DNA of 64,000 bases, taken from Croceivirga sp. GTDB taxonomy: Bacteria; Bacteroidota; Bacteroidia; Flavobacteriales; Flavobacteriaceae. The notes beneath the pieces are model-generated. The model saw only the letters and a list, made by a program, of their open reading frames with translations. It ran no database searches and was not told where the DNA came from. The stretch covers positions 62,001 through 126,000 of the forward strand of contig JANQRG010000041.1 of assembly GCA_028284665.1 (NCBI GenBank), in the 5' to 3' direction. This document shows, one piece after another, positions 36,174 to 45,377 of this stretch. A program made the position numbers and the translations under genes. Numbering within the stretch: the stretch's first letter is position 1; every line of letters starts with the position of its first letter.

Positions 36174-37082
36174 ATGAACCTTGTAACACCCTGGACATTC
36201 TTTTTCCTATTCGTGCTGATTGTAGGGTGCAAAAATCCTGGACAAAATGAAAAAACAACTGAAATACCTCAGGCTGTAGCCTCAGCGGATAAGGGCAGCA
36301 TCCCGGAAAGTTGGATAAAACGAAGGGTCGATAAAGCACAACAACGTCTTCAAGCTTCGGAAGCGGGAAAAATTGTCTGGCAGGCCATGGAAGCACATGG
36401 TGGTTTAGCCCAATGGTATTCCAACGGACCATTCACATTTCGCTTTAACTACCAACCCCTTGATGGTGGCACGCCAAGGGATACTTACCAAGCCGTTGAT
36501 ACCTGGAGCAGTAAAGCCCGTCATTTTCAAGTGGGGGACTCCACCTCGCAATACGGTTGGGATGGCAATACGGCCTGGGTGATGGCACAGGACAGCACTG
36601 CATTTCCCTACAACACCCGGTTTTGGTCGCTTACACCTTACTTCTTTGCTGCACAGCCCTTTGTGCTGGACGGGAACGGGGTAAATTTAGAATTACTTCC
36701 TCAGGCAGCGCATCTCGGCAAAACACAGGATGTTGTAAAGGTTACTTTTGATGCCGGTACTGGGGATGCACCCGATGATTATTACATTCTCTATTTTGAT
36801 GCCGAATCGCATATCCTTAATGTAATTCGCTATATCGTTTCTTATCCCGGATATTTTAAAAAAGGGGAGCATCTGCCGGAGAAATTCATGCAGCTTGAAG
36901 GAGAACAAGAGGTTGCAGGGATCCATTTTCCGAAGCGCTATACTACCCACTGGCTAAACGATGACGAAAGTCCCGGAGAACATATTACTTCGGTAACCTT
37001 GAGTACTATCGAATTCCAGCCGAATTTAGAAGAAGGTTTTTTTCAAATTCCCGCTAAAGCCCAACTACTGGAAGGGCTTTAG
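36174..37082 (+). CDS. Lipoprotein of unknown function (DUF6503-like)
   Basis: The ATG at 36174 opens a lipoprotein signal (FLFVLIVGC); upstream in-frame sequence belongs to the previous gene. The 302-residue product has MEAHGGLAQW near residue 65 followed by beta-rich sequence with many Trp and Tyr, reminiscent of flavobacterial DUF6503 proteins and LolA-like folds. It follows the glycosyltransferase by 13 bp, so it is probably in the same transcript. A role as a lipid or ligand carrier would be speculation. Confidence 0.75.
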   Translation: MNLVTPWTFFFLFVLIVGCKNPGQNEKTTEIPQAVASADKGSIPESWIKRRVDKAQQRLQASEAGKIVWQAMEAHGGLAQWYSNGPFTFRFNYQPLDGGTPRDTYQAVDTWSSKARHFQVGDSTSQYGWDGNTAWVMAQDSTAFPYNTRFWSLTPYFFAAQPFVLDGNGVNLELLPQAAHLGKTQDVVKVTFDAGTGDAPDDYYILYFDAESHILNVIRYIVSYPGYFKKGEHLPEKFMQLEGEQEVAGIHFPKRYTTHWLNDDESPGEHITSVTLSTIEFQPNLEEGFFQIPAKAQLLEGL

Positions 37083-37166
37083 TTGCATTTCCCTGTTTCG
37101 ATTGGTGTGGTGTACACAGTGAAGTAGTTGCAGCGAAAGAGAGTCGCAGGAGAATATGGGACACGG

Positions 37167-38135
37167 TCAGTTCTCCTCTACGGATAGCTCTGCATAGTCT
37201 TTTAGCACCCCGCTGGTAATGATCTCAGTTAATGCTTTTTTATTAGCAGTTGAGGAAATTTTCCCTCTTTTTCCATAGCCTTCTGCCTCATGCACGGTTA
37301 TCATTGTGATCGGCGGAACCACATTCTTGACAAGGAACAAATTAAGGTCGTTCTTAAAAATTGCTGTATTTTCCTGTTGTACCACCGTATGACTTTGGTT
37401 AAAAATGGCTTGTAAACTATTCGCAAATCGCTCCCCTTCCAAGCTGTTGCGGTGATGAAAAATGGAAACCCCAAAGTTGTTGCTGTTGGTTAGGGATTTG
37501 TTCAAATTCATTACCAAAACCCGCTGATATTTTCCATGATTTTTAAGATACCGTTGGTTAATGGCATCTACATAGTACTGCATTTGCTCATGATTCCCTA
37601 TGGGCTGCTCCAAATTGAACACTTCATCTTCATTGGGAATTTTGAAGCCTGCCAGTATCGAATCATTTTCAAGCAAGTATACCTTAGCACCATGCACCAT
37701 GAACTGAGAGGCTAAACGTTCCATTACTTGCTTTTCCACGGCTCTTAATTGGTCCGAACCTACCAAATTCTCTCCGGAAAGCAAATAGATCACAGCATTT
37801 TTAAGACGTTCACTTTTTGAGGAAACCCGAGCAAGTTCTTTTTCAGTAAAGATAGCGTTTTCCGAATCGGACCGGGCTTCCAATTGTACTGCCATTTTCT
37901 TGAAGGAATCCGGAGCATCCGGAATGATATAGGATCTCCCGAAGTAGAGCTCACTACCATTCTTGAGATTGTCCTTGTTTAGATCCACAAATTCCGAATA
38001 ATACTTAACCGGATCCAGTCCCTGTTTTCGAAGTAAAGAAAAGATCCCATCGCCCTTTCCAGCCGTGACAACGGTGGTCTGACCATTCAGTTGTAGCACA
38101 CTGAAAATCAGGAAGATTGAAAGAAAAGTCTTCAT
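37167..38135 (-). CDS. Secreted protein with LysM-like N terminus and degenerate amidase-like tail
   Basis: I take the ATG at 38135, which opens a signal peptide (MKTFLSIFLIFSVLQLNGQ); the longer frame adds 16 residues with a cysteine pair. Residues 20-70 resemble a LysM module (GKGDGIFSLLRKQGLDP ... LNKDNLKNGSELYFG). The C-terminal third, with FGVSIFHHRNSLEGERFANS and a later VVPPITMITVHEAEG, recalls the end of Amidase_3 enzymes, but a full zinc-ligand set is not apparent. 322 residues. It may bind or sense the cell wall. Confidence 0.65.
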   Translation of the reverse strand: MKTFLSIFLIFSVLQLNGQTTVVTAGKGDGIFSLLRKQGLDPVKYYSEFVDLNKDNLKNGSELYFGRSYIIPDAPDSFKKMAVQLEARSDSENAIFTEKELARVSSKSERLKNAVIYLLSGENLVGSDQLRAVEKQVMERLASQFMVHGAKVYLLENDSILAGFKIPNEDEVFNLEQPIGNHEQMQYYVDAINQRYLKNHGKYQRVLVMNLNKSLTNSNNFGVSIFHHRNSLEGERFANSLQAIFNQSHTVVQQENTAIFKNDLNLFLVKNVVPPITMITVHEAEGYGKRGKISSTANKKALTEIITSGVLKDYAELSVEEN

Positions 38136-38212
38136 GCAGGCCGAGGGATTTACGCCACAAAGATAGTATCCTTGCCGATGCAATGTGAAAAATTCCCGGT
38201 AAAATGTGAAGA

Positions 38213-39472
38213 TTAAAAATACTGCCCTATCCCAAAGACCACTCCGCGAGAAGCTGAGTTGGTAATTCCGTGGCCATAATCGATACGGAAAATGGCATTA
38301 AAAATACGTTTGTGAATAAAACGCACTCCAATACCCGGATAGATCCTCAGATTTTGATCATCTGCAAAGTCGCCGAAATCCCCTCCTGGATTTCGCCAAC
38401 TTCCGCCATCCACAAATATATTCGCCTGTAATGAAAACCAATCTCCATCTACCACGGCATAGCGATATTCCGTATTCAATACGATAGCTGCGGTGCCCCG
38501 ATCTATAGTATTTCCTACCCCGCGAATGTTAAGGTTATTGTCCACCGCAAAAGGGGCAAAAGGTGTATTGAGATTACTCGCCAAACCTAACCGGAGACGC
38601 GATGCCCAGTTCCCGCGTTTTCCCACTCGTTTGAAGTAGGAAAAATCATTGAAACCTATCCAAAATTCGGGTAATTGATCGCTCGTACTGATCACATACT
38701 GGACATTTAAACTGCTGCGAAACCCATCGAGATATTGATAGTAGTAGGTTATCCCATCGTAATTGTAAATGAATTTATAAAGCAACTTATCTACCGACAA
38801 CTGTTGTGGTACGTTAGGGTCCGTAACACCAAAAAGATAGTCGTAATCCTCTGTAAACAGGTTTATTCCCAGTTCAATTCGATGCTTATAATTGGGTTCA
38901 AATAAACCAAGGACTTCGAAAGATTCATTACGGTATTTGTATTGCGCAATACCATTTTCGAGAAAAACAGGTTCCTGTGTTGTCAGATCCTGGTAATTTA
39001 ATGCCAACCCGAAGTTTTTTGAAAAGAGATAAGGAGCTCTCACATTTAAGCCATACGAGCTGAACACATCATATTGGTAAAAAGCACCCAGGGTGACGTT
39101 TTGCCCTAAAAAATTAAACTCCTGCAGGCCCACCCTAAAAGCAAACTCATCGTTATTGGAAGTAAAAATATTAGCAAAGGGAATGATCGTAAAGTTCTCT
39201 TCTATTCCATAAACCACATTGTACATCCCCTCCTCCTCTGCGGCAAATACCTGAAAATAGGCATGGGAAACCGAAGGCAAACGGATCAACCGTTCGATAT
39301 CCTTTTGAATTATGGTAGAATCCAGTGTACTACCTGGCTTGACGTTGGAAAGCTTTTTAATAAAGCGGGTCCTGGTTCGGGCATTCCCCTGTATTTTCAA
39401 GTCGGCGACTACCCCTTGTCCAAAAGACATATGAACAGATACTAGAAGAAAGAGGAGACGTAACCTACTCAC
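38213..39472 (-). CDS. Single-POTRA Omp85/BamA-TamA-like outer-membrane protein
   Basis: A 419-residue protein with a signal peptide, one POTRA-like domain (about residues 20-95: DLKIQGNARTRTRFI and DIERLIRLPSVSHAYF) and a C-terminal barrel ending in a phenylalanine. The barrel has IYPGIGVRFIHK near the end, comparable to the conserved VRY/F strand of Omp85 proteins. It is shorter than BamA (five POTRA) and likely an accessory translocator. 77 bp separate it from the LysM-like gene. Confidence 0.82.
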   Translation of the reverse strand: MSRLRLLFLLVSVHMSFGQGVVADLKIQGNARTRTRFIKKLSNVKPGSTLDSTIIQKDIERLIRLPSVSHAYFQVFAAEEEGMYNVVYGIEENFTIIPFANIFTSNNDEFAFRVGLQEFNFLGQNVTLGAFYQYDVFSSYGLNVRAPYLFSKNFGLALNYQDLTTQEPVFLENGIAQYKYRNESFEVLGLFEPNYKHRIELGINLFTEDYDYLFGVTDPNVPQQLSVDKLLYKFIYNYDGITYYYQYLDGFRSSLNVQYVISTSDQLPEFWIGFNDFSYFKRVGKRGNWASRLRLGLASNLNTPFAPFAVDNNLNIRGVGNTIDRGTAAIVLNTEYRYAVVDGDWFSLQANIFVDGGSWRNPGGDFGDFADDQNLRIYPGIGVRFIHKRIFNAIFRIDYGHGITNSASRGVVFGIGQYF

Positions 39473-39487
39473 TGCGGGACCGGATTT

Positions 39488-40492
39488 TCACCTTAGTCCA
39501 CCATAATGCCTTCTAATTACATCTTCTGCGGGTTTATTTTGCGGTGTAAACCGATTATCACCAGCTCCCCCCGACCGAGAGTGGTGAATAAACCATTTCC
39601 AGACAAACCCTCCTGCGAACCAATCTTCCTTCCAGAATTCAGCAAAAAGAACATCTAAGGCATCCGCTTGGGCTTCCAGATTAACGTCCATCTGATTTTG
39701 ATCTACGAGCCATGGTTTTTTTGCAGTGAAGTCCATACTGCGATACCCGAACTCGGTAAATAAGATGGGTTTATCCTCTTGTAAAGCCAATGCTATCAAT
39801 TTGGCCTTCCATTTCTGCCATCCACTGGTTAACTCCTCCGGTGTTGGATATTGCTCCTGCGATAGCGGGAAGTAAGCATCCACCCCAATAAAATCCAAGT
39901 CCTTCCAAAATGGTGTACGGGGATATTCGTCCCAGTTGGCAGCATAGGTTAGCTTCCCCTTATATATTTTTTTGACTTCCCGAACCAGTTCTGTCCAATA
40001 GTCAGGGCGATGTTTTACAAATTCTTCCAGTTCAGTGCCAATACAATAAATCTCGGACCCCGTATCCTGTGCCAGTTGCGCATAGGTTAAAATAAAATCG
40101 GAATAGGTTTGTTCAAAGGTTTTCCAGTCTGCCTCGGATTCCATGGTAATATCGCCTGTAAATTCCCCACGCCAAACCCATATTTGCGGTTTCAACATGA
40201 TTTTGACACCATTCGCTTGTAAAAGTTCGATATACTGTTTAGCCCCTTTTTTGGTTTCCCCGTACCATTGCCGATCCGTATCAAAGATCACATTGGGAGA
40301 TTCCAGGCTTCTCAGGAAGCCAAAAGGCATTACTGCAGCATAATTGGCGTTAACGGCAACCACCGGATCTACATGTTCCTGAGTCACCTTTTCCCTGGAA
40401 CCTACAAAACTTACGCCGTTTATTTTTTCCTCACTTTGACTACTGCAATTGAGCTGCAGCAGCCATAAGAAAACAAGTCCTAATCGTCTCAT
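39488..40492 (-). CDS. GH113-like glycoside hydrolase, lipoprotein
   Basis: A TIM-barrel hydrolase of 334 residues with a lipoprotein signal (LLQLNC). The two catalytic glutamates are recognisable at GTELEE (acid/base, strand 4) and FTEFGYRS (nucleophile, strand 7), and KPQIWVWRGEF lies on an earlier strand. GH113 members known so far are beta-mannanases. That is worth noting because mannosyltransferase-type genes occur at 45848-50035, but the substrate is not shown. It ends 15 bp before the Omp85-like gene. Confidence 0.83.
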   Translation of the reverse strand: MRRLGLVFLWLLQLNCSSQSEEKINGVSFVGSREKVTQEHVDPVVAVNANYAAVMPFGFLRSLESPNVIFDTDRQWYGETKKGAKQYIELLQANGVKIMLKPQIWVWRGEFTGDITMESEADWKTFEQTYSDFILTYAQLAQDTGSEIYCIGTELEEFVKHRPDYWTELVREVKKIYKGKLTYAANWDEYPRTPFWKDLDFIGVDAYFPLSQEQYPTPEELTSGWQKWKAKLIALALQEDKPILFTEFGYRSMDFTAKKPWLVDQNQMDVNLEAQADALDVLFAEFWKEDWFAGGFVWKWFIHHSRSGGAGDNRFTPQNKPAEDVIRRHYGGLR

Positions 40493-40536
40493 TCATGTTC
40501 GATTAGGACTAAAATAGTTTTTTTAAGAAGTATCGG

Positions 40537-41418
40537 CTAAAATACTGCCCGTAAACCTATGTTAAATGTTTGGCCCAAACCGGTATCATTCCCCCTGAAA
40601 AAATTAGTATACAAGCCTTCAATGTTAAGTTCCTTGGTCAGCTGATATTTTAGCCCGCCACCATAGGCTGTCAAATCCTGAGAAAAATCTGTTCCCCCTA
40701 TATCTACTAATTGAATGTGCTGTAGCAACCCCAAAACGGTGAATTTTGAGCTTGGAAAATAGCTCAAAAACACTCCCGGGATGAAGCGCACACTGTCATT
40801 GGCAAAACTATCTTCTGCAGTACCAAAGTTAAGTTCAGTATTCAATTCTGTAAATAACTGCCACTTTCCTTCAGCAAAGGAATAGTCATAGAAAAACCGG
40901 TTTTGCCAGGTGTAACCATCCTGATCCAGAAATACCCCATTTTCGGTTTCATTGTCAATGAGTGGAATAAAAAAGGCGCTTTGCACGGAAAAGTTATTTA
41001 CGTTGGCAAAAGGCGTAAATTTTATCGCCGGGGCAATAGAGGTTAACCCGGATCGCGCAGTTCCCTCTTCCCCATCAAACGACAAAAAGTCAAACAAACC
41101 TCTTCCTCCCACCGTATTCGATCTGAACTCCAGGAGTACTCCTAAATTCACCCGTCGGTTTTGACCTACCCCCGTGAAAACATCCAATGTAGAGGTAAAG
41201 AAGACATTTCTTGGGATATCCCCGTTAAAAGTGTCTTCCGTCTCAGTATACAGATTATTGAACCACTTAATATCCCATTGTCCCTTTCCTATAAGCTTTG
41301 AAGGAGTAAGGTTTTGTATGTTACTACCTTGGATGACCGTATCGTCGTCTTGAGCTACCAGGTGAATTGTGGACAAAAAAAGTCCTGCCATTAAAAAATG
41401 GCACTTAAAAAGTTTCAT
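40537..41418 (-). CDS. Outer-membrane beta-barrel protein, unknown function
   Basis: A 293-residue protein with a cleavable signal (ending HLVAQ) and about 10-12 amphipathic strands, for example FNIGLRAVF at the C terminus, the expected terminal strand with a final Phe. The N-terminal part has IQNLTPSKLIGKGQWDIKW, found in flavobacterial putative transporter barrels. It lies between the GH113 and DUF547 genes with short gaps, so it is probably part of one minus-strand unit. The ligand is unknown. Confidence 0.75.
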   Translation of the reverse strand: MKLFKCHFLMAGLFLSTIHLVAQDDDTVIQGSNIQNLTPSKLIGKGQWDIKWFNNLYTETEDTFNGDIPRNVFFTSTLDVFTGVGQNRRVNLGVLLEFRSNTVGGRGLFDFLSFDGEEGTARSGLTSIAPAIKFTPFANVNNFSVQSAFFIPLIDNETENGVFLDQDGYTWQNRFFYDYSFAEGKWQLFTELNTELNFGTAEDSFANDSVRFIPGVFLSYFPSSKFTVLGLLQHIQLVDIGGTDFSQDLTAYGGGLKYQLTKELNIEGLYTNFFRGNDTGLGQTFNIGLRAVF

Positions 41419-41442
41419 GATCTTAGTTTTATCGGATTGTTC

Positions 41443-42162
41443 TTATTTGGTTTCGTTTAAGGCCCAATCGTAGGGATAGTAACCTACTTTGGCGCTGGTA
41501 TTGATTTTTTCTTTGCGGAACTGGTTGATAAATTCAACTTCGTTTTGGCCCTCTTGGGTAAAATCACCTTTGTACCACTCAAAAATTTGGGAAATCAGCA
41601 CCTTTTTTCCTTTAACTCTAACGAAGTCGGGATTGTTTAAGGCCAATTCGGTTTGCCGTTGCAGTTGAGATTCTAAAGTATTAGGCAAATAGGCTTCATC
41701 AATTATGGGAGGACATCCTATGCCTGCACAAACCAACACAAAATGAAAACGAGCTTCTTTCGGAAAATTACCGCGCAGCAGGATATTCTCAATATCATTT
41801 AAAGTGATCTGTTTCCCGCCAAAATCGCGTTTAGTGATGTCAAAAAAGCCTTTGATATCCAAGGGGGATTTCACAGGATAGTTATCCAAAATTCCTTTAA
41901 TTACTAAAAGATTGTACCCGTTGATCCATACTGCCTGATATGTTTTTGCATCTTCTTTTGCTACGGAAAGGGTTTTACCAAGTTCCAAAAGCTCATCAAT
42001 AGCAGCGGAATTTGCTTTTATTGCGTTGTAGTCTACCCTACCGTTTTTAATATAAGTGGAAAAAAAAGTGTCCGCTTTGGAAAAGAAATCTGCTGTTCCC
42101 TGGGATACTCCCAATTGGAAGATCAGCAGCCCTATAAGCGTAAAAAGCGTTTTTGTTTTCAT
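41443..42162 (-). CDS. DUF547 domain protein, secreted
   Basis: A 239-residue protein with a signal peptide and one DUF547 domain. Typical family sequence: FSTYIKNGRVDYNAIK, YQAVWINGYNLLVIK and FHFVLVCAGIGCPPI. The N-Y-N-L and C-xG-C-P segments form a papain-like-fold core in relatives, so an enzymatic function is possible. DUF547 genes often accompany arsenosugar-type clusters; here it lies 5 kb from one, on the opposite strand. ATG start directly opens the signal. Confidence 0.85.
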   Translation of the reverse strand: MKTKTLFTLIGLLIFQLGVSQGTADFFSKADTFFSTYIKNGRVDYNAIKANSAAIDELLELGKTLSVAKEDAKTYQAVWINGYNLLVIKGILDNYPVKSPLDIKGFFDITKRDFGGKQITLNDIENILLRGNFPKEARFHFVLVCAGIGCPPIIDEAYLPNTLESQLQRQTELALNNPDFVRVKGKKVLISQIFEWYKGDFTQEGQNEVEFINQFRKEKINTSAKVGYYPYDWALNETK

Positions 42163-42398
42163 GTTGCTTGTTGTTCGTTGCTAAAATCTGGAGTATCCGT
42201 CGTTCCCATTTTCACAACCCTACAACAAGACTTAACATTTAAGATTTTTTTAAGGATTTAAAAATCAAGGTTTTAAGAGTACGAGAATGTACGCTTAACC
42301 TTACAATACCTTGAGGAATTTATAATCTTTCTAAATTAAGACACAGGTGTAAAGTTCCTATCTTTAAAACCGACACAATCCCCAACCCTTAAAGACCA

Positions 42399-43766
42399 AT
42401 GGAAAACATCATTATTATTGGAAATGGTATTGCTGGTGTTACAGCTGCCCGACATATTCGAAAGCTTTCCGACCCGACTGCCGACCGGGCAGGCAAACGA
42501 ATCATTATTATCTCCGCAGAAACGGATTATTTCTTCTCCCGTACGGCCTTAATGTACGTGTATATGGGACACATGAAATTTGAACACATACAGCCGTATG
42601 AGAACTGGTTCTGGGAAAAGAACAATATCGAATTGGTTAGGGGCTATGTCACAGATGTGGCTGTTGACGACAAAAAACTTTTGGTAGATGGTTCCCGTGC
42701 TTTTTATTATGACAAGCTAATCATTGCTACAGGTTCCAAACCGAATAAGTTTGGTTGGCCCGGGCAGGATCTGCATGGCGTTCAGGGCTTATATTCCAAA
42801 CAAGACTTGGATTTACTGGAAGTTAACGCTCCAAACAAAGATGCCTGCAAAAGAGCGGTCATTGTTGGAGGTGGTTTAATTGGGATAGAACTCGCAGAAA
42901 TGCTACGAAGCAGGGATATTCCCGTTGCTTTTCTGGTGCGCGAGACCAGCTTTTGGAATGGTGTACTTCCGGAAGGAGAATCCCAAATGATCAATGAACA
43001 TATTCAGGAACATCACATTGATTTACGACTTGCTACCAATTTGGTAGAGATTATCCCAGATGAAAATGGAAAAGTCAAAGCGGTAACTACAGACAAAGGG
43101 GATACGATTCCCTGTGATATGGTTGGTTTAACTGCCGGGGTATCGCCAAATGTAGAATTCCTAAGGGATTCTGGTATTGAACTGGGTCGTGGGGTGAAGG
43201 TGAACCGGTTCCTGGAGACCAATGTAAAGGATGTTTACGCCATAGGCGATTGTGCCGAGCAACATGAGGCTATTGGCAATAGACGCCCCATTGAGGCAGT
43301 ATGGTACACCGGGCGCATGATGGGGGAGACTGTAGCGCAAACTATCTGCGGTAATCGAATAGAATACAAACCCGGGCATTGGTTCAATTCGGCTAAATTC
43401 CTGGATATCGAATACCAAACCTACGGTTGGGTATTTAGCGAGCGCGGCAAAAAGGAGTACGAAGAACACTTCCATTGGAGGCATGCTACCGAGAAATTGT
43501 GTATTTCCGTGTCTTTTCATAAAGAGAGTAAGGCATTCTTAGGGATTAACACCTTTGGCATTCGGATGCGTCATGAACTTTTTGACCGCTGGTTAACCGA
43601 GGAGCGGGATGTAGATTATGTGATGGAGCATCTGGTAGATGCCAATTTTGATCCCGAGTTCTATAAAAACTATGAATCGGAAATTGTACACCAATACAAC
43701 GCCACATTTGGAAAGTCAATTCAGTCCAAAAAGAAAAATATCAAAAGAATCTTTCAACTCAACTAA
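42399..43766 (+). CDS. NAD(P)/FAD-dependent oxidoreductase
   Basis: Pyridine-nucleotide-disulfide-reductase-like flavoprotein, 455 residues. FAD binding: IIGNGIAGVTAA at the N terminus and VYAIGDCAE later; NAD(P) binding: VIVGGGLIGIELAE. The C-terminal ~120 residues (from about 335) are an added domain. It has no redox cysteine pair of the disulfide reductases. It is 5 bp from the membrane ferredoxin gene, so it likely reduces that protein's Fe-S clusters. Residues 26-32 are encoded by a GC-rich palindrome that looks inserted. Confidence 0.9.
   Translation: MENIIIIGNGIAGVTAARHIRKLSDPTADRAGKRIIIISAETDYFFSRTALMYVYMGHMKFEHIQPYENWFWEKNNIELVRGYVTDVAVDDKKLLVDGSRAFYYDKLIIATGSKPNKFGWPGQDLHGVQGLYSKQDLDLLEVNAPNKDACKRAVIVGGGLIGIELAEMLRSRDIPVAFLVRETSFWNGVLPEGESQMINEHIQEHHIDLRLATNLVEIIPDENGKVKAVTTDKGDTIPCDMVGLTAGVSPNVEFLRDSGIELGRGVKVNRFLETNVKDVYAIGDCAEQHEAIGNRRPIEAVWYTGRMMGETVAQTICGNRIEYKPGHWFNSAKFLDIEYQTYGWVFSERGKKEYEEHFHWRHATEKLCISVSFHKESKAFLGINTFGIRMRHELFDRWLTEERDVDYVMEHLVDANFDPEFYKNYESEIVHQYNATFGKSIQSKKKNIKRIFQLN
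42474..42494. repeat. GC-rich palindromic in-frame insertion in the oxidoreductase gene
   Basis: The 21 bases encode PTADRAG between the first helix (HIRKLSD) and the strand KRIIIISAE. CTGCC (42478-42482) pairs with GGCAG (42488-42492) around GACCG. The GC content and the helix-to-strand loop position differ from the flanks and suggest a small mobile palindromic element. Confidence 0.5.
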
Positions 43767-43771
43767 ATTTC

Positions 43772-45376
43772 ATGAGCACTTACGATAGAAGTATGGCGCT
43801 TACTGGTCAGCCTCCGGTAATCCTGAATCGCAATCAAAAAATCGCAACGCTAATCGGAATGTTTGGCCTGGCCATTATCCTATTGGCTGCATTCAACGTG
43901 AGTTTTCCTAATAAAGGGCTTTGGTTAACGCTCGCGTTAACCAGTATCATAGGTGGAACCATTTGGTTTTCGAGAGAAGCTTATTTAGACAAGGAGCCTG
44001 GAATCAAAAACGATGGGGTTTGGTTCAAATCCTTGTCAAATCAAGGGTTCTGGGGCTGGATTGCGGGTATTGCCCTGACCGGTTTTTACATTGTACTGTA
44101 TTTCTATCCGGAATATTTAGGCCTGGTTAAAGATGGAAGCAATAAAGGCGTTATAGGCCTGTTTGATCCTTTAAGTAAAGCCTTAAGTGGAAATCCGGCA
44201 AGTCAGTGGTTTGTTTACGGTACGCTCTACACCGTTGCCATTTTGGCCTTTGGGATCAAATTTCTTTGGAAATACAGACATAACCGATATGAGCGCATAC
44301 GTACTTTTAGTGTAATGTTCTTCCAAACGGCATTTGCCTTCATCATCCCGGAATTGATGGCCCGTCTGAATGGTAGCTCCCTTCTCAATGGTGGTAGTTT
44401 ACCCTATTATGATCTTAAAAATATGTGGCCCTTGAATTACTACAACTTTGAAGGGTATCGCATTAAAGGGTTCCTAAGCTCGGGAGATATTGGTTTTGCC
44501 ATGCTTATTTTCGGAATTGCGACGGTCTTCATTATCAGCCCCATCCTTACCTATCGCTATGGCAAGCGTTGGTACTGCTCCTGGGTTTGTGGTTGTGGCG
44601 GCTTGGCCGAAACTGCAGGAGACCCTTTTCGGCACTTAAGTGATAAAACGGTAAAAGCCTGGAATATTGAACGTTGGGTAATCCATAGTGTGGTGGTTTT
44701 TGTAACCTTAATGACCACAGCAGTCATCTATTCCTACCTTGGTCATGATACCAGCAAATATTGGTTAACCAAGAGCACTTTCTTAATTGGAGTAGCTGTA
44801 TTGCTGACCGTAGTGTTTGCTTGGGTAATGATATTCAAAAGAAAACAATTTCAGAAAGACGCCATTTATGGCGCTATTGGCTACTTTATAGTTATCATCG
44901 CACTCATTGGATTTCATTTTTTCAGTGGCGAAGGAAATGTTTTCTTATTCAAGTCCGAAACACTGCGTAAATCCTACTCCTTCCTGATCGGTAGTATTTT
45001 TTCCGGGGTCATTGGAACGGGCTTCTACCCTATCTTGGGGAACCGGGTTTGGTGTCGTTTTGGATGCCCAATGGCTGCCATCTTAGGCTTCCAGCAACGG
45101 TTGTTCTCCAAATTTCGAATTACCACCAATGGCGGACAGTGCATTTCCTGCGGTAACTGTTCTACCTATTGTGAAATGGGAATTGACGTGCGTGCCTACG
45201 CCCAGAAAGGAGAAAATATTGTACGTTCTAGCTGCGTGGGTTGTGGGATTTGTTCTGCGGTATGTCCAAGGGGTGTTCTAAAATTGGAAAACGGCCCGTT
45301 AAAAGGACGTATAGACAGCAACCAGGTGCTGTTGGGGAATGATGTAGATTTAATGCAATTGGTAAACCAAAAATAA
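43772..45376 (+). CDS. Membrane-bound 4Fe-4S protein (NapH/NosR-like)
   Basis: A 534-residue inner-membrane protein with about eight helices and redox centres. YCSWVCGCGG (about residue 265) and WCRFGCPMA (about residue 428) are the twin CxxxCx motifs of NapH/NosR/RdxA-like electron carriers. Two classic 4Fe-4S motifs follow, CISCGNCSTYCEMGID and CVGCGICSAVCPRG. It should pass electrons from the adjacent flavoprotein across or along the membrane. The acceptor is not encoded nearby. Confidence 0.9.
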   Translation: MSTYDRSMALTGQPPVILNRNQKIATLIGMFGLAIILLAAFNVSFPNKGLWLTLALTSIIGGTIWFSREAYLDKEPGIKNDGVWFKSLSNQGFWGWIAGIALTGFYIVLYFYPEYLGLVKDGSNKGVIGLFDPLSKALSGNPASQWFVYGTLYTVAILAFGIKFLWKYRHNRYERIRTFSVMFFQTAFAFIIPELMARLNGSSLLNGGSLPYYDLKNMWPLNYYNFEGYRIKGFLSSGDIGFAMLIFGIATVFIISPILTYRYGKRWYCSWVCGCGGLAETAGDPFRHLSDKTVKAWNIERWVIHSVVVFVTLMTTAVIYSYLGHDTSKYWLTKSTFLIGVAVLLTVVFAWVMIFKRKQFQKDAIYGAIGYFIVIIALIGFHFFSGEGNVFLFKSETLRKSYSFLIGSIFSGVIGTGFYPILGNRVWCRFGCPMAAILGFQQRLFSKFRITTNGGQCISCGNCSTYCEMGIDVRAYAQKGENIVRSSCVGCGICSAVCPRGVLKLENGPLKGRIDSNQVLLGNDVDLMQLVNQK

Positions 45377-45377
45377 A

